Assembly: GCA_963575745.1 (NCBI GenBank)
Contig: CAUYUJ010001386.1
Coordinates: forward strand, 37,829 to 101,828
Source: Prorocentrum cordatum
Lineage: Eukaryota; Sar; Dinophyceae; Prorocentrales; Prorocentraceae
Direction: 5' to 3'
Length of the DNA: 64,000 nucleotides
Shown here: one piece after another, positions 39,060 through 50,115 of the stretch
Layout: each line of letters opens with the position of its first letter
Numbering within the stretch: position 1 is the first letter of the stretch
The notes under the pieces: model-generated
What the model was told of the DNA's origin: nothing
The model's database searches: none
Seen by the model: the letters and a program-made list of their open reading frames with translations, nothing else
Position numbers and translations under genes: made by a program

Positions 39060-40261
39060 GTCCCTTCAAGTTCAGGCAAGTTCGTTTGCATGGCATTCCG
39101 CCCTGGCCCCCCTCTTCCCCCCATCCGCCGACTTTCCAAACAGCGCTGGGCCGAACATATGTGCAACTGATCACAGACTTGCGCGAAACCCACATCCGAT
39201 CGAAACTCCGCCTCCCCTCCGCCCCCTTGCCAGCAAGCTTCGGCGGAGTTTAAAACAACCAGTGCCTCATGTGATTTTCGCCACAGCAGCTCCCCCGGGT
39301 TATGGCTAACCCATAAAATCCGCAATCGTCCCCCGAAGCACGAGTTGGTGTGTACCCAGGTTTCTTTGGATTCTCTGTCAAATACTGTACATGCCCCAAA
39401 CACTGTTTGCATGTAGGAGTTCTTACTTGTCCCTTCAAAACGGCCTGTCGCCACTTTGGCTGGCTTGTGGCCGCCCGTCGCTGTCTGTCGCCGACGCTCG
39501 TCGCCGCGCCATTTTGGTCGCGAGCTCGCTCGAGCAAGGCTCGCACTTTGCATGGCTTTGAATTGCTTACGACGCATAACATGGATTGCGCCACGTAGCG
39601 CGCAACACGTATATTCTCCTTTAGTCACAGAATTTCAATTCTATCCCAACCACCACCCCGGGAACTACTCCCCCCTGGGGTATCGCAATTCACATATGAT
39701 ATTGTCTCCTACATTCTTTTCCACATGAACTCATGCCATCCCAGCGAGTCCCGGCGTCGCCCCCCCCCCCTGTCAAATAATACCATGCGGTGCACATGCG
39801 TTGAAAGATGAGCTGAACGCACGGAGCCCTATGACATATCACCATGCGGGCCACATGCGCGCGCGAAACGAAATCCGTCCAAAACCTTTGCTTTCGTTGC
39901 GACTTCAGCGTGCAATCATCGAACACCCCATGGCTGTTGAACAAAAAAGATCTCCACACTTCATCCCGCGCGCTCTTGCGGACTCCTCAGGGATCGGCTT
40001 CTCATCCTACCCGGGTCGGCCCAAGGCGGGCCAGAAGAAGGGGATGGGCCGCACCATGCCCCGAGGCATGTGCGCGGAGTAGCGGGGGGGCGGGGCGGAC
40101 TATGTTGAAAGGAACTCTGGGAGGTATCATGGCCCCCGCCAAAATATCCACACCAAGTAGTCCCCACTCCTCCCCCCCCCACTTGGACGGCCCCGACCTG
40201 CGTACCTCTTGACGGCCGCGGAGCCCGCAAAGGCCCGAAGGTGATCCAAAACCTCCCGCCT
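39060..40261. other. Upstream of the formin; no gene seen
   Basis: 39060-39250 may be the formin leader. 39250-39960 is the least G+C-rich long non-repeat stretch nearby, but open frames have no recognisable domain. A family F relic (CATGTGCGCGGAGTAGCGGG) lies at about 40010-40155. Confidence 0.4.
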
Positions 40262-40470
40262 TGGGTAGAGGCCTCCTGGATGGGGTCGGAAAATCGCGCC
40301 GCACCGCCGACACATCGGCGATGCATCGGCGATGCATCGGTGATGCACCGTCGCTGCATCGTCGACGTCGGCGATGCATCGGCGACGTCGACGCGGAGCA
40401 AGCCGGACCCCACATCGAGCCGCATCGGCGACGCATCGGCGGTGCGGCGCGGTCCTCCGACCCCCGCTGC
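40262..40470. mobile_element. MITE family J (GATGCATCGGCG hairpin)
   Basis: Outer arms GGGGTCGGAAAATCGCGCCG and CGCGGTCCTCCGACCCC, inner tandem GATGCATCGGC/GACGTCGGC units. Second copy at 45285-45480. Confidence 0.7.
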
Positions 40471-40854
40471 TCCGAGCCCCTCGTGGGAGGCCGAGATGGG
40501 TGCTGCTGCGGCGCGAGGAGGTCCGGCAGGGGCCCGGGCGACCTGGACCGCGCCGCCCTGGGGGTGCGCGGGGCCGCCAGCGTCGCCGCGCCTCGGCGGC
40601 CGCTGGCAGGGGCGGAGAGCTGCAGGTGGGGCACGACATGCGTCGAGCAGGGGATCGGCTACAGAATGGATTTGCCCCAAAATCCCACCAGCCGCCAGCT
40701 CAGCCCCCAGACGCCGGCGCCGCCGCCCCAGGGCGAGCCGCCCGCCCCCCGCCCCCCGCAAGGTGCCCCCCAAGCGCGATCCAGCCAGAGCTCGCACCCC
40801 CAACGCCCCCCCCAAGCGCATAGCCACCCGAGGGCCATCCAGGCCAGCGCCCGC
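40471..40854. other. Exon-like but unassigned
   Basis: High-G+C sequence open in most frames, with no domain recognised. Confidence 0.25.
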
Positions 40855-41760
40855 CCGCCTGGGCCGACCAGCCCGCCTGGGCGTAGGTGGTCTGAGCAGA
40901 TCCTCTTCCACCCCCCCTCTTCCCCTTGGGTAGGGTTTCCCCCTCCCTACCGCCCGTCCCCTGACCTGGACGGGGTGGCCGCGCGGGTAGTTTAGAGCGT
41001 CCAAGATGGCCCAAGACGGCTCAAGAGCGCCTCAGAGAACCCAAGATGAGCTCCAAGATGGCTCAAGATAGCGCAAGATCGCTCACGATGGCTCCTAAGA
41101 TGGTTCCAAGAAGCCCAAAGACGGCCCCAAGATAACTCCAAGTGGCCAAACCGCTCCCCACGGAGGCCCCGAAGAGGCCAAAATCGTCCCAAAACCTAAG
41201 GAAAATCAATGATTTTTGCTTTCTCGCCTTTTCGCTTCCGATGGCCATCCGAGGCCTGGAGATGGCTCCAAGATTGCCCAAGAGGGCCCCAAGAGAGCCC
41301 CAAAAGAGCCCCAAGACGGCCCCAAGAGCGCCCAAGAGCACTCCAAGAGCGTTCCAAGAGGGGTCCAAGAGGCGATTTTAGGGGCTTCCGAGGGGGGGCG
41401 CTAATTCACCCCCCCCTCTTGTTTGATCGACTCTCTCCAAGATGGCCCCAAGAAGCGCCCAGGAAGCCCCAAGAGGTCCCAACATGGCCCCAAAATGGCC
41501 CCAAGAGGCCCCCAAGAGGCCCCCCGGAGGCCCCCAAGAGACCCCCAAGAGGCCCCAATAGCCCCCCCAGATGCACCCAAGATGCTCCAAGAGGCCTCGG
41601 CGAGAATGCCTAATCATTGATTCTACACAGGTTTTAGCCACATGGAGGCCTCTTGGGGGGGGGCACGGATTAAGATGACTCCAAGATCGTCTGGGAGAGC
41701 CCAAAATGACCTCCAAGATGGCTCAAGATATCCCAAGATGTCTCATAATGGCTTCCTCTG
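40855..41760. repeat. CCAAGATGGCCC satellite with a shared 5' block
   Basis: 40855-41000 (GGCGTAGGTGGTCTGAGCAG...) followed by hundreds of bases of loose 10-12-bp units CCAAGATGGC and CCCCAAGAGGC. The block and the first units recur at 63830-64000. Minus-strand frames read LGAxWGxLG repeats and are not genes. Confidence 0.8.
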
Positions 41761-42174
41761 TGTGCTGCCCACTTCTCTGATCGAGGCAATTCCTCTGGGC
41801 ATCGTTTCTGGATGGGCTGGTGGGGATTCGCGAAGCGACAACAATTGCTTTGCTCGTCGGACTTGTGGGAAAAATGCGTGAGTACGTTGGTTGTCGAACC
41901 CACGAAAATCCGACGCATGCTTCGTACATTCGGCAACACAAACAATCCTGGGGTGAATCAGTTCTGTAGTCGATCCCCCTATTCGACTAAAGAAAGGAAA
42001 GGGAACTATGCAAGGGTGCCTAACTACGCGCTGCGCGAAGCGCGACTACCTTCGCGCTCTCGCGCCGCCCCCCAAAGGAAGAAGAGGAGGATGAGGAGGA
42101 ATCGGAGCCGGACCGCAAAGCGAGAACTACTTCCCCCCCTCCGAGGGCGCCCTTGCAAATTACATCAGTCCTGC
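41761..42174. other. No gene seen
   Basis: Non-repetitive spacer of moderate G+C without recognised features. Confidence 0.4.
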
Positions 42175-42304
42175 CGAGGACCATTCTGAGCCCCTGATCA
42201 GCGCATACACCCTCCTGGCTTGGCCAGGGAGGCATGTGCACCGACTAGGGGCCCAGGATGTGCCTGGGCAGGATCGGTGCACGTGCATAGTTCTCTCCGC
42301 CCTA
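42175..42304. repeat. Dispersed repeat, copy of 29075-29210
   Basis: Shares GGATCGGTGCACGTGCATAG and TTCTCTCCGCCC with 29075 and 46310. Confidence 0.55.
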
Positions 42305-43000
42305 GCTGTATGAGTCCAGGGGCTCCGATCACCAGCGCCTCCGACGAGCCTCCCCGGCGAGAACGCGCATCCCGTCGGCGGCGGGGCAGAGTTGGCTGCA
42401 CCAGCGCTGGAGCTAATTGGCGGCGCGCACAAGGGGGGTGGAGGGAGTCGGGAGGGCTTCCTGGGAGGCTGTTCCTTAGAAGGCGCCGGCCTTACATCTA
42501 CAGATAAGGCCCGCGCCTTCTAAGAAGCAGGGGTGCTTCTAAGAAGCCCTCCCCCCTCCCCTCACCCCCCTCTGCGCGTGGTTGACGAGCTGCATGAGTC
42601 CCAGGGGCTCCGATCACGAGCGCCTCCGACGAGCCTCCCCGGCGAGAACGCGCATCCCGTCGGCGGCGGGGCAGAGTTGGCTGCACCAGCGCTGGAGCTA
42701 ATTGGCGGCGCGCTCAAGGGGGGTGGAGGGAGGGGGGAGGGCTTCTTAGCAGCAGGCTGCTCCTTAGAAGGCGCTGGCCTTACATCTACAGATAAGGCCC
42801 GCACCTTCTAAGAAGCAGGGGTGCTTCTAAGAAGCCCTCCCCCCTCCCCTCACCCCCCTCTGCGCGTGGTTGACGAGCTGCATGTGTCCAGGGGCTCCCA
42901 TCACCAGCGCCTCCGACGAGCCTCCCCGCCGAGAACGCGCATCCCGTCGGCGGCGGGGCAGAGTTGGCTGCACCAGCGCTGGAGCTGAACGAGGCACCGA
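42305..43000. repeat. 287-bp unit in two and a half tandem copies, each full copy with a MITE
   Basis: Units start at 42305, 42590 and 42879 with GGGGCTCCGATCACCAGCG, GAGCCTCCCCGGCGAGAACG and GCAGAGTTGGCTGCACCAGC. Family I MITEs sit at the same place in the first two (42423-42580, 42708-42868), so insertion preceded amplification. The third copy breaks off near 43000. Confidence 0.8.
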
Positions 43001-43180
43001 GATGGGGGGCGGCCAAGAGGGGGGCGTCCACAAGAGAGAAGGGGGTGCAACTCATGGCCGAGGGCATGTGCGCGGCCCGGGGAGGGGGGGGGGCCGGGGA
43101 CGCAATGGAAGAAGAGGGGGCGCCATGCAATCTGGGGAGAGATGTCATGGCCTTCGCCATGAAATCTCCCCCCCCTACTG
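42995..43180. mobile_element. MITE family F copy
   Basis: GCGGCCAAGAGGGGGGCG, CATGTGCGCGGCCCGGGGAG and a CATGGCCTTCGCCATG hairpin, as at 23385. 43181-43393 after it holds part of the dispersed CAAGAAACTCAACCCTGAG repeat. Confidence 0.65.
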
Positions 43181-43393
43181 TGCGCGCGCGGCCGCAAGAA
43201 ACACTCGCAAGAAACTCAACCCTGAGAACCCGCGCGCGAGGTGCACCTGAGGGAAAGCCCGGAGCACCCTGAACGCAGCAGCTTCTTCGACGGCCGCGGG
43301 GAGTCACCGCGCAGCGCGCGCGCGGAGCGAAGAAACCCAGGGTACCCTGACGAAAAAGAGATGGTTTCTTGATGCGCGCCCTCACTGTAGTCG

Positions 43394-43586
43394 TAAGTTG
43401 GGCGTGTCCCCCTACAGGGGGATTTTCGGCGAAAAATAAAAAATAACCCCACAATGCTCCAAAAATAATCCCAATAAAAATCTGGGGACTATTTTGAGAG
43501 TATTTTTGGATTTTGTTCGGGGTATTTTTTGGGGTATGTGTTATTTGTCATCGAAAATCCCCCTATAGGGGGACGCGCCCGACGTA
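43394..43586. mobile_element. MITE family G copy
   Basis: AAGTTGGGCGTGTCCCCCTA and TAGGGGGACGCGCCCGACGT ends, with GGGGATTTTCGGCGAAAA / TCATCGAAAATCCCC inner arms and a T/A-rich middle. Confidence 0.88.
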
Positions 43587-43624
43587 ACTGTAGTCATCAC
43601 CCCCCTCTGTGGCGCCCCGGAGGA

Positions 43625-43760
43625 GAGTGTCGAAACAGTGTCGAAAGAGTGTCGGGCGAGTGTCCCCCAGGGCCCGACGCGTGAAAACCCTTGAGTTTCG
43701 GTACTTATTTGGTGGCGCTCGACAATCTTCCTGGTGATCAAGGCTAAAGTAGGTTGGAGC
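43625..43760. repeat. Dispersed repeat shared with 60780-60930
   Basis: Common words AGGGCCCGACGCGTGAAAACC, GTGTCGAA and AAGGCTAAAGTAGGTTGGA. Confidence 0.65.
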
Positions 43761-43767
43761 CTCATAG

Positions 43768-43950
43768 CTGCACAATCAAAAACCCTAATAAGGACGCGCG
43801 GCAAGGACGCAAGACCCTTGGAAGCCGAGGTTGGGATTTTGGGGGCGGCGGACGACGAACACCTCAAGGACGCAAGAGCAAGGAAGAGCAAGGAGGCAAG
43901 GGTACCCTGAGCAACGTCGCGCGTCCTTATTCGGGTTTTTGACTGCAGTC
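43768..43950. mobile_element. MITE with TCAAAAACCC ends
   Basis: Inverted ends ATCAAAAACCCTAATAAGG(ACGCGCG) and CGCGCGTCC(TTATTCGGGTTTTTGA). The interior has repeated AAGGACGCAAGA. Confidence 0.8.
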
Positions 43951-44004
43951 GATCACTGCAATGACGGGCCGGCCGGGCCCGCGGGGGCCGCGGGGTGCTA
44001 CACT

Positions 44005-44165
44005 GAAGTCCAGCCTGTCCCTCTACAGGGGGGATCTTCAAAACATTGTAAAAAACACAGTCTGGGGACGATGTCCTGGCTATTTCTGACCATCCTGGAA
44101 TGTCTCTTTCGTAGTTTTCAGTTTTCGTACCAAATGCGCCTGTAGGGCCTAGCATGCCCGACCTA
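44005..44165. mobile_element. MITE family G copy (degenerate)
   Basis: AAGTCCAGCCTGTCCCTCTA and GGGCCTAGCATGCCCGACCT ends. Confidence 0.65.
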
Positions 44166-44286
44166 ATGCTATATTTAGCGGGTGCCCGCGCGTATCCCTG
44201 CGACCGCTGGTCTGCGGGGTCGCGCACTGGAAGCCAGACCGCGGGGGCGCGGGCACGATTCTGGCCATCGCACGGACGTCCACTCC

Positions 44287-44449
44287 CTGGGCAATTTTGC
44301 CGACCTCGCGCGCTCAAATGTTCCCGCATGGTGGCCCAAAGACGCTCCTGGATGGTGCTCGCGGAGACAGATGCACACGCCCGAGCGATGCTAGGGAAAG
44401 GAGACAGCGTCTCCACGAAGTCGCGCACTACCCAGCTCGCGAGACCCAT
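44287..44449 (-). other. Exon-like stretch, unassigned
   Basis: The minus frame reads WVVRDFVETLSPFPSIARAC and ASTIQERLWATMREHLSARG, protein-like and not repetitive, between two MITEs. Possibly an exon fragment; family unknown. 44166-44286 is spacer. Confidence 0.3.
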
Positions 44450-44604
44450 ACCCCCGACGTCATGATTTCTTCATTGCGTCGACCCCCGAAGTTTCGACCT
44501 CATCCCCGGGACCTGTCTTTTCGTCCCGAACCGTTTCTCGACGGCCCCGAGGCCCGGTGAGGGCCCCCAGTTTCCGAAAATAGTGGAAAACCTCCCGCCA
44601 TTAT
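44447..44604. mobile_element. MITE family E copy
   Basis: CCCCCGACGTCATGATTTCT end and the CGAGGCCCGGTGAGGGCC body; the right end is degenerate and abuts family F. Confidence 0.65.
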
Positions 44605-44611
44605 TTCGGGA

Positions 44612-44812
44612 GCGGCCAAGAGGGGGGTGTCCAAGAGGGGCAAGAGGGGGGGGTCCAAATCATGACCAGCGGCATGTGCGCGGCCCAGCGGGGGGGCCAG
44701 GGACGTAATGAAACAAGAAGAGGCGCCATGAGATCTGGGGAAATCTCATGGCCCGCGCCATGATATCCCCCCCCCTAGTCATCACCCCCCTCTTTTCCGC
44801 CCCCGAATATTT
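44612..44812. mobile_element. MITE family F copy
   Basis: GCGGCCAAGAGGGGGGTGTC to CCCCCCTCTTTTCCGCCCCC. Nearly the same as 23385-23575. 44813-45115 is G+C-rich spacer with no recognised gene. Confidence 0.75.
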
Positions 44813-45115
44813 CTTCCTTCCTCGAGGGGGTCCGGGGAGCGTGCACGTGGGTGTGTTCGCCGCTCGTGCCCTTTGCCTCCGCCGCGCGCCTTGCGCTGCC
44901 CCGGGGCCTCCCCTGCCGCGTGCGCTGCCCTGGAGCGGGCTGGCGCCGCGCGGCGGGCTGCGCTGGCCGCCACGCGGCGTGGCGCCGCGCGGCGCCGCGG
45001 GCCGCGGCGGGCTGCCCCACCGCGGGCCGCCGCGGGCGCTGCGGTCCTGGACCGGGCTGAGGTCGGGCGCGCCTCTGCCCGGGGTGATGCCCCAGCGGTG
45101 GTCCTCTGTAGAGTG

Positions 45116-45275
45116 AGGTCGGGCATGTCGCCCTACGGGCGGATCTTGGAAGAAAAATAAAAGATACGCAAACAAAAATATTCAGAAACGGAAGACGAGA
45201 GTTGAAACTCGTCCACATACTATTTTTCTATTTTTGAATTTTCCTCCTGTAGTAGAAAGACAGGCCCGACTTAAA
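45116..45275. mobile_element. MITE family G copy
   Basis: AGGTCGGGCATGTCGCCCTA and AGAAAGACAGGCCCGACTTA ends. Confidence 0.8.
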
Positions 45276-45284
45276 ACTAGAGGC

Positions 45285-45480
45285 CTCCTAGATGGGGTCC
45301 GAGCAGATGAGGTCGAAGGATCGCGCCGCATCGCCAATGCATCGCCGATGCATCGGCGATGTAGCGGCGATGCATCGGCGACGCATCCGCGACGTCGACG
45401 TGGGAACACACGGGCTCCACATCGAGCGGCATCGTCGATGCATCGGCGATGGGGCGCGATCCTCCGACCTCACCTACTCT
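45285..45480. mobile_element. MITE family J copy
   Basis: Tandem GATGCATCGGCGA and GACGTCGACGTGGG with outer arms matching 40262-40470. Confidence 0.65.
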
Positions 45481-45519
45481 GACCTGGATGCTTTCCACCT
45501 GGGCCGTAGGCGACCCGAG

Positions 45520-46255
45520 GAGGAAAGGGCGAGGAGGGGGAGGAGGAGGAGGAGGAGGAGGAGGAGGAGGAGGAGGAGGAGGAGGAGGAGGAGGAGGAGG
45601 AGGAGGAGGAGGAGAGGATGAGAAGGAGGAGGCGAGGGACGAGGAGGAGGAGGGCGGAGGAGGAGGAGGAGGAGAGAGGAGAAGGAGGAGGAGGGAGGAG
45701 GAGAGGAGGAGGCAAGAGGAGGAGGAGGAGGAGGGATGAGGCGGAGGAGGGATGAGGAGAGGAGGAGGAGGAGGTGGAGGAGAGGGAAGGGGGGAAGGAG
45801 GAGAGGAGGAGGAGGAGGAGGAAAGGAGGAGTGCGGAGGCGGAGGAGGAGGAGGGGATGAGAAGGAGGAGGAGGAGGAGGGACGAGGAGAAGGGCAGAGG
45901 AGGAGGGAGGAGGAGGAGCAAGAGAGGAGAGGAGAGGAGGAGGAGGAAGGAAGAGGGAAGGGAGGGAGTAGGAGGGATGGAGGAGGAGAGGGGGAGGAGA
46001 GGAGGAGGAGGAGAGGTGGAGGAGGAGGAGGGGGGGGAGGAGGGAGGAGGAGGAGGAGGAGGAGGAGGATGAGGAGGAGGAGGAGGAGGAGGAGGAGGGA
46101 GGAAGAGGAGGAGGAGGAGGATGTTGTAACATCCACGCTAATGCAGCCCAGGCACACCCCAAGAGGTGGGCGAGTCCACACGGAGGAGGATGAGGAGGAG
46201 GAGGAGGGAGGATGAGGCGGAGGACGGGAGGAGGAGGAGGAGGAGGAGGAGGGGT
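45520..46255. repeat. GGA/GAG purine tract, about 730 bp
   Basis: Long GGA-rich tract with a short unique break at 46128-46175. All large frames here (poly-Ser, poly-Arg, poly-Glu/Gly) are compositional. Confidence 0.95.
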
Positions 46256-46309
46256 CGCCTGACCCCACGTGCTTGGACCCCACCTGGGAGGCCCAGAAGC
46301 ACGGGGCTG

Positions 46310-46450
46310 GGGCACGAGGCACGTGCACCGATCCTGCGCCCCCCCCGGCGTGGCCAGAGGAAGGCGCGAGCACCGGCCCCGAGCCCAGGGACAGGGCGTG
46401 CCCAGGACCCGTGCACATGCACAGCTCTCGTCGCCCGACGGGCGGGCCGC
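46310..46450. repeat. Dispersed repeat, related to 29075-29210
   Basis: Shares CACGTGCACCGATCCTGC and CCCGTGCACATGCACAGCTC with the other two blocks. Confidence 0.5.
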
Positions 46451-46468
46451 GCACGTGAACCCTACCCT

Positions 46469-46857
46469 TAGGTCGGGCCCGTCCCCCTACAGGCAGATAG
46501 TTGAGGGGGCGGGGAACATAACAATAGTAAGAGTAATAATGTTATCACTTATCATTAATCATAATATTAGTATTAATGATGATAATAATACTAATAATAA
46601 TGATGATGATAATAATAATCATACCAATACTACCAATACTAGTAATAATACCAATATTTAAAATAATAGCAATTTCAAACATAATGTGAATCATCATGCG
46701 AATAATAATTTTACACATACTCAAACTAATAAGAATACTAAAACTAAAGCTAAAACATACCCCACATGGTCAAACGAAAATACCCTGGAAATCCTCCCCA
46801 GACTATGTTTTTGACTATTTTTGAGCATTCCCCCTGTAGAGGGACAGGCCCGACTTA
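46469..46857. mobile_element. MITE family G copy with expanded A+T triplets
   Basis: TTAGGTCGGGCCCGTCCCCC and GAGGGACAGGCCCGACTTAA ends. The interior is swollen by AAT/GAT/ATT repeats (46515-46750), the same kind of DNA that starts the nested element at 53350. Confidence 0.85.
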
Positions 46858-47142
46858 ACCCTGCCCCTGCAGGCCGCCAACTTCTAGAAAAGCGGGGCGG
46901 GGGTTCAGAATCTGATGGTTGCCATTGTCGGCTACACGTATACGAGTAACCAACAGACAAGCTCGGTCCTTGGTCCTCTTACCTGGGGTGCCGACTCCAA
47001 ACGGGTGAGCCGCTTCAGGTCGGTGCTGGGGGGCCCCCTGTGAGCCCGCATCACATGTCACTCTGTAGACGAGCGCGCTCCGCTACTCGCACGGTAGCTA
47101 CTCGCAAATCGCCTGGGTCCGCAGCGGGGGATCTACGATGAA

Positions 47143-47778
47143 TTACATCGAAGCAGGCATGTGTGTTGTCGGGCGTTTGCGAATAGGCACTTTGCGAGCA
47201 GCGGAAAGCGCTCGGTGACTCTGGCGGCGGGTCACTCTCACGCGTAGCCGACGATGCCCCAGCGTCGGCTGGACCCAACGGGTGGGGCTCGCCAGTGTTC
47301 GCAGGAGGTCCGCGGCGGCCCCCAGCCGCTGCTGCAGCCTCCGCAGCTCGTGGCGCAGGCGCCGCACCTCCTCCGGGCGCTCCCAGCCCCGCGCCAGCAG
47401 CGCGCTGATGTCTGACGCCTGGCGGTGCGGGTCCTGCAGCACCTGGCAGCTGGTCGGGACGCTGGAGCTCCTCCTGAGGCCGCAGGGGGCCGGCTCGGGC
47501 TTCTCTGGAGGCCCGTCCGCCCGGGCGAGGAACTGGTGCAGCATCTGCCACATGGCTCTGGTGTCCTGGGCAGCCGCCGCGTCTGGATGCGACCTGGCAG
47601 AGTCCGACGTCACCGCGTCGGGCGTGGAAGCGGGCGTGGCAGCGTCGTCGCAGTCGAAGAACTCTGCTGGCTCCTCGGTCGTCGTTGTCAGGAAGGAGGA
47701 ATCCTTCCCCTCCTCGCCGCTGTCCACGCGGTGGGATCGCACCGAGCCGTCCTCAAGGCCTGGGCCGGTGGGCGGCAC
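47143..47778 (-). CDS. Exon candidate with an FFAT-like motif and a coiled coil
   Basis: A 211-codon minus frame opening at GTG. It contains TEEPAEFFDCDDA, which resembles the FFAT motif (E-F-F-D-A-x-E) that docks lipid-transfer proteins to VAP on the ER. Then come a spacer with MWQMLHQFLARA and RRSSSVPTSCQV, and a charged helix PEEVRRLRHELRRLQQRLGA likely to form a coiled coil. After about 47290 the frame turns basic and is probably intron. Such an arrangement would suit an oxysterol-binding-related or similar contact-site protein, but no lipid-binding domain lies in view. 46858-47142 and 47779 onward show no neighbouring exon I can link. Confidence 0.4.
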   Translation of the reverse strand: MPPTGPGLEDGSVRSHRVDSGEEGKDSSFLTTTTEEPAEFFDCDDAATPASTPDAVTSDSARSHPDAAAAQDTRAMWQMLHQFLARADGPPEKPEPAPCGLRRSSSVPTSCQVLQDPHRQASDISALLARGWERPEEVRRLRHELRRLQQRLGAAADLLRTLASPTRWVQPTLGHRRLRVRVTRRQSHRALSAARKVPIRKRPTTHMPASM

Positions 47779-48940
47779 ATCCGCGAACCCGTCCTTCGTC
47801 TCCTCGGACCTCGGGTGCCGCCAAGGCCGCCTAGCATCACCTCACCCGCCCCCAGCGGAGAGGGGCGGGGGCCTGGTGACTGCGAGCGGGGGCCCATGCA
47901 CCAACTGCCCCCATGACTTATTGCCCGCCCCCCACGCTTGCGTCCTGCCGAGCGCTGCGTGTCCCAGAAGGCGTTCGACCACAGCGCACGTGAGCCAGCG
48001 TGGACCCCAAGCAGTGAATTACTGCACTCTGGAGGTGAAAGCTAAGCTATGAACGCAATGTGGTTAAGCCATGTTGTGTAAGCTGATGCAGTGTGAGCGA
48101 TGCGGCGTGACCTCTGTGCTGTGGAATTATCTAGGTGTCAGTCGTGTGAGCCACGTTGGGCAAGCTGCTATGGGGTGCCAGCCATGCCGTGCAAGCTGTT
48201 GCCCGCCAGAGGCACGGGGCGCCCACGAGCGCCCACGGAGGCGGCACGGGCGCGAGCGTGGCGAAACCTCGGCGGGCCCTCCCAATCACTCAGCAAGAGA
48301 AACGAGACGCCCTGATGGGGGCAACGCGAAGGTACAGATACAGCTTCCCCAGAGGCCCTCTCCTGGGAGGTTCTGACCAGGATTTCGAGGCGAAGCCGGC
48401 GGTGGTAACAAGGGCCTCCCGGGAGGCCAAAAACAGAACAGCGAGGCAAGGGTAGCGGTATGGGTACCTTTTCCTCCCCTGACGAAGCAACAGTGCGACC
48501 ACTGCCTGGGGAAGTCGCTCTGGGCCCGCAGGCAGCTCGCCGCACGCCTGGACCTCCGGCGGGAAAGGAGACGTGGTGCGGTGGTCTGCCCCTCCGCGAG
48601 CCTGCATCTCGTAAGCAGCTGCAGGTCAGGCCCCGCGGTAAACCGGTGCACCTCGTTCCTGAGGGACTCGCTCTGCGCACCGCCCCGGCAGCAGCCCAGC
48701 GCCAGCGCGGGCGGAGACAGGCCGCCCTGCACTTGCCATGGAGGGGGCGGGCGGCGAGTGAAACGGGCCCTGGAGGCGAAGGCAAAATCGGGACACACAT
48801 CGGGACACATCGGGAATCTGTAAGAGCCTGCGGCTCTGGGGGCATGCACAGGGCGCCGCGGCCTTTTCGGACGCTCTGAAAGCGTTCCGGAACGCTCTGC
48901 AGCGAATTGTCCCGACAGGCCTGCCCGAGTCCTGGACCGC
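47779..48940. other. No confident gene
   Basis: 48020-48200 has loose tandem words (AAGCTG, CCATG(T/C)(T/C)GTG). 48460-48890 is G+C-rich and open on both strands but gives no recognisable domain. A family E relic lies at 48945-49030. Confidence 0.3.
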
Positions 48941-49030
48941 GGGAAGCTTCCCCCCAAACCAGCTTTTCATCCCGAGCCGTTTGTAACCCTCCTGGGGTCC
49001 CGGAAGGGCCCTCCCGAATAATTACAGAGA

Positions 49031-49309
49031 CGCTGGAAACAGTGCAACTTGGAGATTCAGAAAAACATGAAGTGGGCAGCGCTAGCAAAACATGAGCCCG
49101 AAGCCGTTGGCAGGAGGTCACCAGGGCTGGACAAGCCAGCTTCCCAGTGCGAGGAACAACCTGCAAGACTCGGGCCAGACGAACGGAGGGGGGCTAGCAG
49201 AGCATAGCTAAGTCTCCTGGCGCTGGAGGCACCAATGAATCGAGGAAAGCGCCCGACGGCAGGGCCGAAACCAGCTGCGTGCCGCTGATTTCGTAGTCCC
49301 CTCATTCGA
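49031..49309. other. Spacer with a partial family A element
   Basis: 49220-49300 shares CGAGGAAAGCGCCCGA-like and GGCCGAAACCAGCTGCGTGC sequence with the family A elements at 21604 and 34656. Otherwise empty. Confidence 0.45.
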
Positions 49310-49402
49310 CATCCTCCCCTTCCTCCTCCTCCTGCTCCTCCTCCTCCTCCTCCTCCTGCTCCTGTTCCTCCTCCTCCTCCTCCTCCTCCTCCTCCTCCGT
49401 CC
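49310..49402. repeat. CTC/CTG microsatellite
   Basis: CCT/CTC with CTG interruptions. 49403-49944 beyond it has no recognised gene. Confidence 0.9.
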
Positions 49403-49944
49403 GACTCGAAGGACCCGTTTCCCTCAGGACCCCGCTTGTTGCATGGCGACCTGCTGCTTCCGCGACGCTACCTGCAGCTCCCGCCGACACCTGTCGGCGC
49501 TACACGTCAGAGCGACCCTGGGCAAGAGTGACCTTGGTTGAGAGGCTTTTTGAGGGCGGCGGGGGGGCCAAACACAAGCGCGCAGGACGCTACGATCGCA
49601 TCGCGTTGGGCCCGCACCAAAGGTCACTCTGGCGAAGGGTCATTCTTACGTGTACACAGCCGTGACAAAAAGTTTCTTCAATTTGCCATAATGCTGACAT
49701 CGCTCTAAAGGTTCCAAGCATGACATGACGGCTGCGCCATTCGGCGGAGCAGTTTCCGATCCGCCTGATGCTGATAACTCTGCTACCCCAAAACCGGATC
49801 TGAAACTGCACCGCGCCAAACCCTATGAACCATCGAGCGGGATGCGCCCACGCGCGGAGCAGTTGGAGCAAGATCTACTCCGGACTGCTCCGCGCGGATG
49901 CGCCCTTGGCGAAGACAGATCGAACGAAACTCTAGTGGACTGCC

Positions 49945-50115
49945 TACCAGACCACCCCAACCCAACTCGAAGACCCGAGTTTGACACGCATTTCGGGTTA
50001 CGGGGGGTACGGGTTCCCTGTGTTTTTTCCATGTCCCCCGACCCCTCCCCCCACTGGAAATGGAGGGCAAATTGAAGCCTTCGGGTTGGGTCGGGGTGGT
50101 TTGGTGGGTGGTGAC
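49945..50115. mobile_element. MITE, second copy of the 28885 family
   Basis: CAGACCACCCCAACCCAACT / GGTTGGGTCGGGGTGGTTTG ends with CCCCCCACTGGAAATGGAGG. 50116-50344 is G+C-rich spacer. Confidence 0.75.

Noticed and set aside
37804-39309. 501-codon plus-strand ORF opposite the formin exon
   Set aside because: Shadow of the formin; the minus-strand frame carries the FH2 signatures and the plus frame has no domain.
39002-39628. 208-codon minus-strand ORF upstream of the formin
   Set aside because: Different frame from the formin, no domain, Cys and basic residues scattered; not distinguishable from chance.
40990-41110. Spliced-leader relic (CCAAGATGGCTCAAG looks like the end of the dinoflagellate leader)
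   Set aside because: It is one unit of a degenerate CCAAGATGGC satellite and lacks the CCATTTTGGCTCAAG core and the rest of the leader.
45474-46454. Large Ser/Pro/Leu- or Arg/Glu-rich ORFs
   Set aside because: Purine-tract artefacts without unique sequence.
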